Below are positions 1 to 8,099 of a DNA stretch of 39,605 nt, piece by piece. Below the pieces are notes generated by a model. The model had not been told where the DNA came from and ran no database searches. It was given only the letters and a program-made list of their open reading frames with translations. The stretch lies in the NCBI GenBank assembly GCA_903822075.1, contig CAIJNK010000010.1, positions 1-39,605 on the forward strand, written 5' to 3'. The DNA comes from an uncultured bacterium (GTDB taxonomy: Bacteria; Patescibacteriota; Minisyncoccia; Phycocordibacterales; GWA1-40-21). The translations under genes and the position numbers were made by a program. Positions within the stretch are counted from its first letter, which is position 1; the number at the start of each line of letters is the position of its first letter.

Positions 1-459
1 ATAGAAAACATCAAACCACAAGGCCTCGGATGTGTTCTGCATAATCCGAACCTCATACGGCCCGCCGCTTTTCTGCCCTCGATAGTACCCACCATCCGTT
101 GACCACCATATGAACTCCCAGGTTTCAACGAGTTGTATCTCGCGACAGCCCAGGGGGGTTGTTACTACCGTTACTTCGGGGTTTGTCTTTTCTTTACTCA
201 GAAACCAGATGATTCCCAAGGTCAGAAGAGCCGCAAGTATGGCTGCGATGGCTAGCGACAACAACCCGAAACCTTTTCGTGCTGATGTCGCAGTCGCACC
301 TGTTGTTGTGGTCGATCCTCCCATCTTCTTCAGAATTGGAGGAACGAATAGCGCGGCTAAAATTACGCCGACCACTATTCCTAACCCCCACATTAAACCA
401 AAGAAATGATAGATAACCACCAGCAGGCACAAAACCAGTGCCGTCAGTAGCAACTTCAT
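1..459 (-). CDS. Hypothetical membrane protein, partial (runs off window start)
   Basis: Reverse-strand ATG at 459 opens a 153-codon frame with no stop to position 1 (MKLLLTALVLCLLVVIYHFFGLMWGLGIVVGVILAALFVPPILKKMGG...); hydrophobic segments; start overlaps the stop of the upstream CDS (ATGA). Absent from the ORF track because it is truncated. Confidence 0.7.
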   Translation of the reverse strand, partial: MKLLLTALVLCLLVVIYHFFGLMWGLGIVVGVILAALFVPPILKKMGGSTTTTGATATSARKGFGLLSLAIAAILAALLTLGIIWFLSKEKTNPEVTVVTTPLGCREIQLVETWEFIWWSTDGGYYRGQKSGGPYEVRIMQNTSEALWFDVFY

Positions 460-1721
460 GGCTTACCTCCTTTGCCCGTTGATATTGCGGCCGTAACATT
501 TGAACCACTTTCAACCAGTGTTCCCAGTTTTGTTTCGGACAAACCTTTTGTCCGGAGCATTTCACGGGAAATCCTCTCAGCTTGATCGGGACTCATACCC
601 TCCTTTATCAGTTTTTTGATCGTGCTGAGCAATATTTCCTGTTGGGCTAGCATGTCTTCCTGGTTGGCTCTTTTCACGGCTTTTATACCAGCCGCTTCCT
701 GATTCTTTACATATCTGGTCGTATTGGCTATCCGTATCTTCTCGATATCTTCCGGCTTTCCAGCCAGTTCATAATCGACATAGGTAATCTTCTTAGATTC
801 AAAGGTTACCCCGTAAACCTGAATTTCACCTATATTGTCGATTATTTCCTGGACCAGATCACAATACTCGGATACCGGTTCACCACCCTCACTTTTCTTG
901 GGTGCTCTTTGTTCAATGAGCTCGTCTTGGCTGGTATGTCCCAGGAAAGCCTGGACAAACCGCATCAACTTACCTTGAACGCCGTTCATCCAATTCGTGG
1001 CGATGATGGCCAGATGGGGATCATCTATTGTCCCTTGGAGCATCAGGAGAATGTTAACCAGAATTCTTTCGAGTTTCTGATCATCTCCTGTTTGCTTTTT
1101 ACCCGGCTTATCTTTATCTGAATCCCGGCCAAGAACCAGCTCTGGCAGCTTGAAGCCGAAAGTCTTGGTGATAGCAAAGGTGGTGATTGGTTCATCTTTG
1201 TGTTCGACGAATTTACCACCCTCGACGCTAAACCAACTCATTCTTCGTTCAAGCAAACCATGAATGAAGGGAACGCCGACAAAGCGGATCCCCAACAGTC
1301 GTTCCACCGGACCGAGAGTTTGTAAAACCTTACCTCTCGCACCCAGATCGACAAATTTACCCAAGGGGTACCCATCGCACTCTATCAACTTCATGTTCTT
1401 GGAGTTGTAGATTATACCAACCACTTCTCCGCCTTTTGTGACAAAGGCGAAGCGGTTGATCGGCAGAGTGACGTAGAACGTATTTAGGCCACTCTTCGCG
1501 TATATGAACGCGGCTAGCAAGTACACCCCAACTGTCAGCAGAAAACCGAGACAGACATGATATACCCGGACAGATTGAACGATGTCCGTCAGCCTGGTAA
1601 GACCAGAAATCGCGAACGTCTTTCCGTCGACGTTTTCGCAAATAACTGGGCCCCAAGCGAGCCAACTCAATGCAGCGGCAATGCCAACCAACAGAACAAA
1701 CAACCATTTTCTCCAACTCAT
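456..1721 (-). CDS. Membrane-anchored SPFH/band 7-like protein (tentative)
   Basis: Long ORF (track 456..1751); two N-terminal hydrophobic segments, then a beta-rich region and a charged helical C-terminus (GVTFESKKITYVDYELAGKPEDIEKIRIANTTRYVKNQEAAGIKAVKRANQEDMLAQQ) typical of SPFH proteins. MSW start at 1721 preferred. Confidence 0.6.
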   Translation of the reverse strand: MSWRKWLFVLLVGIAAALSWLAWGPVICENVDGKTFAISGLTRLTDIVQSVRVYHVCLGFLLTVGVYLLAAFIYAKSGLNTFYVTLPINRFAFVTKGGEVVGIIYNSKNMKLIECDGYPLGKFVDLGARGKVLQTLGPVERLLGIRFVGVPFIHGLLERRMSWFSVEGGKFVEHKDEPITTFAITKTFGFKLPELVLGRDSDKDKPGKKQTGDDQKLERILVNILLMLQGTIDDPHLAIIATNWMNGVQGKLMRFVQAFLGHTSQDELIEQRAPKKSEGGEPVSEYCDLVQEIIDNIGEIQVYGVTFESKKITYVDYELAGKPEDIEKIRIANTTRYVKNQEAAGIKAVKRANQEDMLAQQEILLSTIKKLIKEGMSPDQAERISREMLRTKGLSETKLGTLVESGSNVTAAISTGKGGKP

Positions 1722-1939
1722 TTCACACCAACCCTTTCTGTACAAGCGCAACTTAACTGCTTACATTTTGTTTCCAAACCTTGTCAAAGATCTGGTAGGG
1801 GATCTTCCCCTTCTGAGGTAATTTTACCTCTGTTGTCTGTTGCTCAGATTAGCATATTTCAACACAAAAGTCAAGGTAAAATTGAGTCGGAACTTCCATG
1901 TGAAATACGCCTTAAAATAAGGTTTAAATGATAATTTAG

Positions 1940-2020
1940 TGGGCGAGGGGAGACTTGAACTCCCATGCCTTGCGGCACTAGCTCCTAAGGCTAGCGTGTC
2001 TACCGTTTCACCACTCGCCC
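1940..2020 (-). tRNA. tRNA-Leu(TAG)
   Basis: Acceptor GGGCGAG/CTCGCCC, anticodon arm CTAGC-CTTAGGA-GCTAG, long variable arm, T arm GGGAGTTCAAGTCTCCC. Confidence 0.93.
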
Positions 2021-2062
2021 GATGCGTTAGTTTCTATATTATTATCGCAAACAAAACGCTTG

Positions 2063-2135
2063 TCCGCCCGCTCGGGATCGAACCGAGGACCTTATCCTTA
2101 AGAGGGATCTGCTCTACCAGCTGAGCTACGGGCGG
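2063..2135 (-). tRNA. tRNA-Lys(CTT)
   Basis: Acceptor CCGCCCG/CGGGCGG, anticodon loop CTCTTAA, T arm CTCGGTTCGATCCCGAG. Confidence 0.92.
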
Positions 2136-2212
2136 GAACCAGAAAAGAATAACAGAAAAAAAGAAAATAATCAAATAATGATAAATAATCTTGCTGTCGA
2201 AGTTATATTGTG

Positions 2213-2284
2213 TGCCCCCAGCTGGAATCGAACCAGCATTTCAAGCTTCGGAGGCCTGCGCTCTATCCGTTGAGCTATGGGAGC
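2213..2284 (-). tRNA. tRNA-Arg(CCG)
   Basis: Acceptor GCTCCCA/TGGGGGC, anticodon loop CTCCGAA, T arm GCTGGTTCGATTCCAGC. Confidence 0.92.
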
Positions 2285-2286
2285 TT

Positions 2287-2373
2287 TGGTGCCCGGAATC
2301 GGAATCGAACCGATATGGTGTTGCCACCGAGAGATTTTAAGTCTCTTGCGTCTACCTATTTCGCCACCCGGGC
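2287..2373 (-). tRNA. tRNA-Leu(TAA), CCA apparently encoded
   Basis: Acceptor GCCCGGG/TCCGGGC-ACCA, anticodon arm AGAGA-CTTAAAA-TCTCT, long variable arm. Confidence 0.93.
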
Positions 2374-2395
2374 ATATTTAAATTTCAATTTACGG

Positions 2396-2467
2396 AGGCC
2401 TGGGGCGGAATTGAACCGCCGTATAAAGATTTTGCAGATCTTTGCCTTACCACTTGGCTACCAGGCC
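2396..2467 (-). tRNA. tRNA-Cys(GCA)
   Basis: Acceptor GGCCTGG/CCAGGCC, anticodon arm AAGAT-CTGCAAA-ATCTT, T arm GGCGGTTCAATTCCGCC. Confidence 0.93.
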
Positions 2468-2512
2468 GACAGGTAAAATACTAGCACAAAAGTCTGATTC
2501 CTGAAAGAATAA

Positions 2513-2842
2513 TTATTTTGTGGTTATTATCTCGTCAATTCGTTGCCGGTGCTTTTCTCCGCGGTCAATGTCAAAATGAAAATAAGGCATTCGGCCGGTC
2601 TTCACTTTTTCATTCATATATTCTCGGAAGTCTGTTAACTGTCGGCGAGCAAATTCCAAGGCTGCTTCTTGTTTGCTTTCCGGTAAGACCGTAAAAAGGA
2701 CCGTGGCTTCTCGAGCTTCTTTACCAATGAGTACATTAGTCACGGTGATAAGTGAGGCGCCGCTAGATTCCCGTTGTAGGAACTCGGCCGCCCACTTATG
2801 AATCTGATCTTTTAATTTTTCATCTTTAAAAGTGGTATTCAT
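2513..2842 (-). CDS. rbfA: Ribosome-binding factor A
   Basis: 109 aa directly downstream of infB; RbfA-like pattern (ITVTNVLIGKEAREATVLFTVLPESKQEAALEFARRQLTDFREYMNEKVKTGRMPYFHFDID). Confidence 0.85.
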   Translation of the reverse strand: MNTTFKDEKLKDQIHKWAAEFLQRESSGASLITVTNVLIGKEAREATVLFTVLPESKQEAALEFARRQLTDFREYMNEKVKTGRMPYFHFDIDRGEKHRQRIDEIITTK

Positions 2843-2843
2843 G

Positions 2844-4334
2844 TTATTTTTGGATTATTTGGTAAGCTTCAATTTTATCTCCGGGGGCCGGAGTGATAGC
2901 TGACTGTAGTTGGCAACCAAACTCGACGCCGGACCGAACCTCGCTCACCTTTTCTTTCATTTGCTGGAGTTCGCGAATTTTTCCACGTCCAATTTCAATT
3001 TCTCGACGTATCAATTTTACTTCGTCACCAACCCTGATCTCACCTTCTTCCACTCGAGCCCCGATGACATTCTTATCTTTTACGGCACTAAAGAATTTTA
3101 GGATTTTGGCGCGGCCAGTCATTTCTTCAACATTTACTTTGGGTGTCTTGGCGATGGCCATTTCTTGGAGCCACTCGGTCAACTTATATATAATATTAAA
3201 AGTCATTATTTGAATGCCGGATTTTTCGGCTGAGGCCAGAGCCTTCTGGTCGGCTTTTACATTAAAACCTAGGACTAAAGAGCCGGCCTTTCCACCCAAC
3301 ATGTGGATGTCATTTTCTGTGATGTCACCAACACCAAAATGCACTATTTTTACTTTCATTCGATCTGTCTTTATTTTCTCCAGTTCGTGTTCAATGCCCT
3401 CAATTGAACCGGTAACGTCTGCTTTTATTATTACATCAATCGTTCCAATGTTTTCTCCTTCCTCTGTTGGCACGTATTTTATGAGAATTGGTTCTTGATA
3501 ACTCAGGATGGACATCAAGGCTTCTTCCTTGTCCGTAAAAGCAAAGAATTTATTGCCAACTTTTGGCAAGGTATCAAAGCCAATAATCTTGATAGGGGAA
3601 GAGAAAGTTGCTTCAGATATTTTTTTACCTAAAAAATCCTCCATAATCCTAGTTGGCGCCAAAGCTTTGCCGCAAGTCACAAACATTCCGCTTTTAATAG
3701 TTCCATCTTTGATTATCATCGTAGCAGAAATACCTTTCTGTTTGTTCATGTTGGCCTCAATGATTACCCCTTCAGCTAGTTTATCTTTATCGCCTCGAAG
3801 TTCAGACATTTCGGCTACCAAGAGCATTAGGTCCATAAGCTGATCTACCCCTTGGCCGGTCTTGGCGGAAATCGGCATGAAAGGTACTTCACCACCGTAC
3901 CCCTCTAGGTATATTTCATTTTCTGCTAGGTTAACTTTTGTTCTTTCAATATCGGCACCGGGTTTGTCGATTTTGTTGATAGCCACAATCATCGGTGTTT
4001 GGCTTTCCTGGATACAATGGAGTGCTTCCAGAGTCTGTTTTTTTACGCCGTCTTCGGCAGAAACAACAAGTACGGCAATATCGGCTACACTGGCACCACG
4101 CTGTCTGATTTTAGCAAAACTTTCATGTCCGGGAGTATCCAGAAAAGTGATTTTCTGGCCTTTGTGAGTTACTTCATAAGCCGAAATTTTCTGGGTAATT
4201 CCACCAGCTTCCGAATCAACAATATTGGTTTTTCGAATGTAGTCTAAGAGTGTCGATTTGCCATGATCAATATGCCCCATGATGCAGATTACGGGTGGAC
4301 GCTCGGTTTTCTTTTGTGCGTTCTCTTTGGCCAT
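2844..4334 (-). CDS. infB: Translation initiation factor IF-2 (short form)
   Basis: GHIDHGKSTLLDYIR, GGITQKISAYEV, DTPGHESFAKIRQRGASVADIAVLVVSAEDGVKKQTLEAL, NKIDKP motifs; 496 aa, N-terminal extension absent. Confidence 0.97.
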   Translation of the reverse strand: MAKENAQKKTERPPVICIMGHIDHGKSTLLDYIRKTNIVDSEAGGITQKISAYEVTHKGQKITFLDTPGHESFAKIRQRGASVADIAVLVVSAEDGVKKQTLEALHCIQESQTPMIVAINKIDKPGADIERTKVNLAENEIYLEGYGGEVPFMPISAKTGQGVDQLMDLMLLVAEMSELRGDKDKLAEGVIIEANMNKQKGISATMIIKDGTIKSGMFVTCGKALAPTRIMEDFLGKKISEATFSSPIKIIGFDTLPKVGNKFFAFTDKEEALMSILSYQEPILIKYVPTEEGENIGTIDVIIKADVTGSIEGIEHELEKIKTDRMKVKIVHFGVGDITENDIHMLGGKAGSLVLGFNVKADQKALASAEKSGIQIMTFNIIYKLTEWLQEMAIAKTPKVNVEEMTGRAKILKFFSAVKDKNVIGARVEEGEIRVGDEVKLIRREIEIGRGKIRELQQMKEKVSEVRSGVEFGCQLQSAITPAPGDKIEAYQIIQK

Positions 4335-4378
4335 ATTGAATTTTAAAGGGTAATTTTAAACGAAAAACGTTCATGATT

Positions 4379-4849
4379 TTACTTTATTTTGATGGAATCT
4401 TTAGCTTTATTCATGGCCTCTCTTTCTTCGGCTGTCAGTTCACCTTGTTCGGAAACTAAATTCTTGATTGGCTTGGAAAAAACACTGACATGATCTCGGC
4501 TATACATGCTCGAAATGATGACGCCGTCTTTCTCTTCGTTTAAGAAGGCTGTGGCAAAGCTCTGATTACCGCCAGAACCGTCACCCTTAAAAGGGTTGAA
4601 ACGAATTGTTTCCAAACCGGAGATGGTCTTCTTCAGACGTGCATCAGTGGCCTTAAAGGTTTCAAGGGCTTCATTCTTGAATTTCTTGAGTTCAACAATT
4701 TCCTTATTCAATAAAGCAAAAGATTCGTCCAGGTTTTTACTTTTACCAATCAAGAGCTTACCCAGTTTGTTTTGTAGCCAAACAATCCAGATAAACAAGA
4801 TTATTATAACGAGCGCCAGCGCGCCCAAGGTGTATATTTCAAAAGTCAT
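4379..4849 (-). CDS. DUF4446 family membrane-anchored protein
   Basis: N-terminal TM, coiled coil, then IRFNPFKGDGSGGNQSFATAFLNEEKDGVIISSMYSRDHVSVFSKPI; ATG at 4849 lies 10 nt after a reverse-strand TATAAT. Confidence 0.85.
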   Translation of the reverse strand: MTFEIYTLGALALVIIILFIWIVWLQNKLGKLLIGKSKNLDESFALLNKEIVELKKFKNEALETFKATDARLKKTISGLETIRFNPFKGDGSGGNQSFATAFLNEEKDGVIISSMYSRDHVSVFSKPIKNLVSEQGELTAEEREAMNKAKDSIKIK

Positions 4850-4967
4850 ACAGTGAAGGATTATACCCCAGAATAATAAAAAAGACAACAAGAAATTATA
4901 TTGCAGAAATCAGAAAAGAAAAAGGCTGGCGTTCTTACGTCAGCCCATGATAACCGATTACCTGATA

Positions 4968-5432
4968 TTACTTGAACATTTGGAACTCTCTTTCCGATCT
5001 TGGCTCACCGTGTGGTAGCCGCCGAATTCTGAACGGGTAACCACCCCTACTGAATCTCATGTTCATGGTTGTGCATTTGGTGCAGGTTAACTTTGCCAAC
5101 CTTGGGAATTTTTGCTCGACGTCATCCCGAGAAACTGGTCGATTTTTTCTTTCCCGAAGGGTACCTATGATGGCAGCTTCACCTGTATTCCAATTGAAGC
5201 TGGAAATCAGGTTCCAATCTTCCTCCGTCAAGTTTGGATTATCGGGTCTTAGCGGTTTTTTACGCCCGCCTGGTTCAATCTTCACTTTTACGATCGGAGT
5301 TTTCTTGACTTTGATCGTCACGGATACTTCCACAGTCTCTCCTTTGGAAAGCATCTGTCCGGCGGTGACCCAGTCCTCCAGTTCCTCAGCGATTTCTCGC
5401 TCTTTTGTGACCAGTAGTGCTGCTGGTATCAT
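4968..5432 (-). CDS. Hypothetical protein (154 aa)
   Basis: Continuous ORF; 3' hairpin GGCTGACG/CGCCAGCC followed by T run on the minus strand (about 4918-4950). Confidence 0.7.
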   Translation of the reverse strand: MIPAALLVTKEREIAEELEDWVTAGQMLSKGETVEVSVTIKVKKTPIVKVKIEPGGRKKPLRPDNPNLTEEDWNLISSFNWNTGEAAIIGTLRERKNRPVSRDDVEQKFPRLAKLTCTKCTTMNMRFSRGGYPFRIRRLPHGEPRSEREFQMFK

Positions 5433-5493
5433 TCTAGCCCTTTCTATGTAGGTTGTTCTTATCTGTTAAATAGGTTATATCATAATAGTACAC

Positions 5494-5522
5494 TTGTCAA
5501 ACTTAAAAATATCTGGTAGTAT
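5494..5522 (+). promoter_or_regulatory. Promoter TTGTCA-N17-TAGTAT driving a leaderless transcript
   Basis: -35 5494-5499, -10 5517-5522, ATG at 5530. Confidence 0.65.
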
Positions 5523-5529
5523 ATTCCAA

Positions 5530-6717
5530 ATGAGAGGAAGAAAAGTAATCTATCTCGATAGTGCCGCCACTACCCCAGTCCGAAAGGAGGTGGTTTTGGC
5601 CATGAAACCGTATTGGAGTGAAGGTTTTGGCAATCCGGGCTCGATCACAAAAATCGGGGTAAAAGCCAGGGAAGCGGTGGAAAATTCCCGAAAGATTATT
5701 GCCGAATGTTTGAACGCTAGACCGCAAGAAATAACTTTTACTTCTGGTGGTACAGAATCAAATAATCTGGCGATTTTTGGAGTGGTAAATGATTTGGTAA
5801 AGAAAGGAGTGAAGATTTTTGATATGCATTTTATCACTACCAATATTGAACATAGTTCTGTTACAGAATGTTTTAAAGAGTTGGAGAGACGGGGAGGGAA
5901 AGTGGATTATTTGAAAGTGAATGAAAAGGGAATTGTTGAGCCAAAAGATTTGCGAAAAATTATCAAGCCGAATACGGTTTTGGTTTCAATCGGTTACGCC
6001 AATAATGAGATTGGTACCATTCAGCTAATCCGAGAAATTGCCAAAGAAATCCGCCACGCCCGAAAAACAAATCCTGCTTTGCTTTTTCACACCGATGCCA
6101 GTCAGGCCGGACTATATTTGAATTTGAACGTTTTGGAGTTGGGTGTGGATTTGCTTACCTTAGATGCACAAAAAATTTATGGTCCGAAAGGAGTGGGAAT
6201 TTTGTTCGTCAAAGCCGGCGTGGAAATATCGCCGATCATTTTTGGCGGTGGACAGGAAAAAGGTTTACGTTCCGGAACAGAAAATGTGCCGTTAATTGTT
6301 GGTATGGCTAATAGTCTTGAGGTTAGTAGAAAAGATTTTACAAAAAAAGCCGATAAAATTAAAATCGTTCGTGATTATTTGTGGCAAAAAATTCAGAAGG
6401 AAATTCCGGAAGCAATTTTGAACGGGGACTTGGAAAATCGCCTGCCGAATAATTTGAACATTTCCATTCTGGGCATTGATTCGGAATTTACCGTTTTGTG
6501 TCTGGATGAAGCCGGTATTGTCTGTTCCACTAAAAGCGCTTGCAATCATGATGAAGACGGCTCATTTGTCGTCCGCGCTCTTGGTAAGTCTGAAGAACTA
6601 TCAAAATCCACTTTACGTTTTTCTTTGGGAGATGATGTTACTAAAAATGAGGTTGATTATGTCGTAAAAATATTAAAAAATATTGTGCAGAAGCAGTTGA
6701 CATTGGTTACTGTTTAG
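5530..6717 (+). CDS. Cysteine desulfurase (NifS/IscS family)
   Basis: FTSGGTESNNLAI, ANNEIGTIQ, HTDASQAGLYL, DAQKIYGPKGVGILFV, SGTENVP motifs. ATG at 5530 preferred because track start 5494 coincides with the -35 box. Confidence 0.93.
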   Translation: MRGRKVIYLDSAATTPVRKEVVLAMKPYWSEGFGNPGSITKIGVKAREAVENSRKIIAECLNARPQEITFTSGGTESNNLAIFGVVNDLVKKGVKIFDMHFITTNIEHSSVTECFKELERRGGKVDYLKVNEKGIVEPKDLRKIIKPNTVLVSIGYANNEIGTIQLIREIAKEIRHARKTNPALLFHTDASQAGLYLNLNVLELGVDLLTLDAQKIYGPKGVGILFVKAGVEISPIIFGGGQEKGLRSGTENVPLIVGMANSLEVSRKDFTKKADKIKIVRDYLWQKIQKEIPEAILNGDLENRLPNNLNISILGIDSEFTVLCLDEAGIVCSTKSACNHDEDGSFVVRALGKSEELSKSTLRFSLGDDVTKNEVDYVVKILKNIVQKQLTLVTV

Positions 6718-6761
6718 CTTAATCTGGAATTAGAAAGCATAGTGAAATATAGAAGGAGGCA

Positions 6762-7094
6762 ATGATGAACGTGACTAAGAGAGGCGTCTATTTTACTGAT
6801 CCGGGCGATATCACTCCAGATGAGATCTTGAACCAGATGACGAACCCGGATCGTGTCCCAATATGGCAGATGCACCCGTGTGTGCAGCATGCTATCAGGA
6901 TGTGTGATCTACAGCTACCAAGTATCATTCAGCGGTATGACACTGATCGCTGCCGTTGGGTTCGGGACCATACGCGGGGCGCGCAGATTTTCATGGAGAT
7001 ATATCGAGTCAGAAGAATATCGCTGAAATTCTCGCTGAAGTTTCTGAACGAGGTCACGTGCATTAGTTCATGGCCGACCCGTCATCGCAAATAG
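6762..7094 (+). CDS. Hypothetical protein (110 aa)
   Basis: SD GAAGGAGG upstream of ATG; followed by hairpin AAGGGCGTTGTC/GACAGCGCCCTT. Confidence 0.65.
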   Translation: MMNVTKRGVYFTDPGDITPDEILNQMTNPDRVPIWQMHPCVQHAIRMCDLQLPSIIQRYDTDRCRWVRDHTRGAQIFMEIYRVRRISLKFSLKFLNEVTCISSWPTRHRK

Positions 7095-7111
7095 TGGTAT
7101 GTCCACCGAGA

Positions 7112-7143
7112 GAAGGGCGTTGTCTGCGGACAGCGCCCTTTAA
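7112..7143 (+). terminator. Hairpin terminator candidate
   Basis: AAGGGCGTTGTCTGCGGACAGCGCCCTTT. Confidence 0.6.
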
Positions 7144-7192
7144 ACCCTAAGAATTCACTTGATTTTTATGTATTAAGTTCTATAATACAGCC

Positions 7193-8053
7193 ATGGATAT
7201 GGAAAAACTGACAAAGCAACAAATAGTTTTAGTGACATTGCTCGTGAGCTTTGTCACTTCTATTGCCACGGGTATTGTGACAGTAGCTTTGATGGATCAG
7301 ACACCACCCGGAGTAACGCAAACTATTAACCGAGTGGTGGAAAGGACGATTGAAAAAGTTACCCCATCGCCAACCACTGATAACGCCGCCACCGTCTTAA
7401 CCAGGGAAACTGTTGTGGTCAGTGAAGACGACAAGGTTATGGAATCTGTTGATAAAAATAAAAACAGTGTGGTCAGGATCTATACCAACGCTAAAAACTC
7501 CGGAGATGTGGCTGAAAAAACGCTAATTGGTCTTGGAACAATCGTTTCAAAAGACGGCCTGATTGTGACTGGTGATGTTTTTGCGGATACAAACGGCCGC
7601 TATGTCGTAACTCTCGATAACAGTCATTTTTACGACGTCAATGTTTTGCCTAAAAAGGAAGGTGACCAGCTTTATTTTTTGAGAGTGATTCAGAGTAAAA
7701 AAAGTCCCATTAGTTTTACTCCCGTTACTTTTTCAGATTCGGATGGTTTGAAATTAGGTCAAACCGTGATTGCTTTGGGCGGACAAGAGCAGAATGCGGT
7801 TTTTACCGGCATAATCTCCAGTTTGAATATGTTGGAGTCGGCCAGTACCACCGCGACCTCTACCAATAATATTCGAAAAGTATCAGCCATCAATACCAGT
7901 ATTAGTCTGATTAACAGCCTCTCTGGTGGCCCTTTACTTAATTTGAGTGGAGAAATTGTTGGGCTGCTGGTCAGCCCAAGTTTGTCTGATAAGTATAATT
8001 TTCTTCCCGCCAATCAGTTGAGCAAAGAGACTGCCGAGGCCGCCATCTTATAG
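7193..8053 (+). CDS. Trypsin-like (HtrA/DegP-type) protein, likely catalytically degenerate, membrane-anchored
   Basis: N-terminal TM; VVRIYTN...GLGTIVSKDGLIVTGDVF...LKLGQTVIALGG...SLSGGPLLNLSGEIVGLLV. Confidence 0.8.
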   Translation: MDMEKLTKQQIVLVTLLVSFVTSIATGIVTVALMDQTPPGVTQTINRVVERTIEKVTPSPTTDNAATVLTRETVVVSEDDKVMESVDKNKNSVVRIYTNAKNSGDVAEKTLIGLGTIVSKDGLIVTGDVFADTNGRYVVTLDNSHFYDVNVLPKKEGDQLYFLRVIQSKKSPISFTPVTFSDSDGLKLGQTVIALGGQEQNAVFTGIISSLNMLESASTTATSTNNIRKVSAINTSISLINSLSGGPLLNLSGEIVGLLVSPSLSDKYNFLPANQLSKETAEAAIL

Positions 8054-8099
8054 AACTTTTAATTTGAAGTTTATCTTTATTTTGATATGATGTATTTCT

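Noticed and set aside
1939-2476. Plus-strand ORFs over the tRNA cluster (MGEGRLELPCLAALAPKAS..., MCPQLESNQHFKLRRPALYPLSYG...)
   Set aside because: Classic artefactual translations of tRNA antisense strands.
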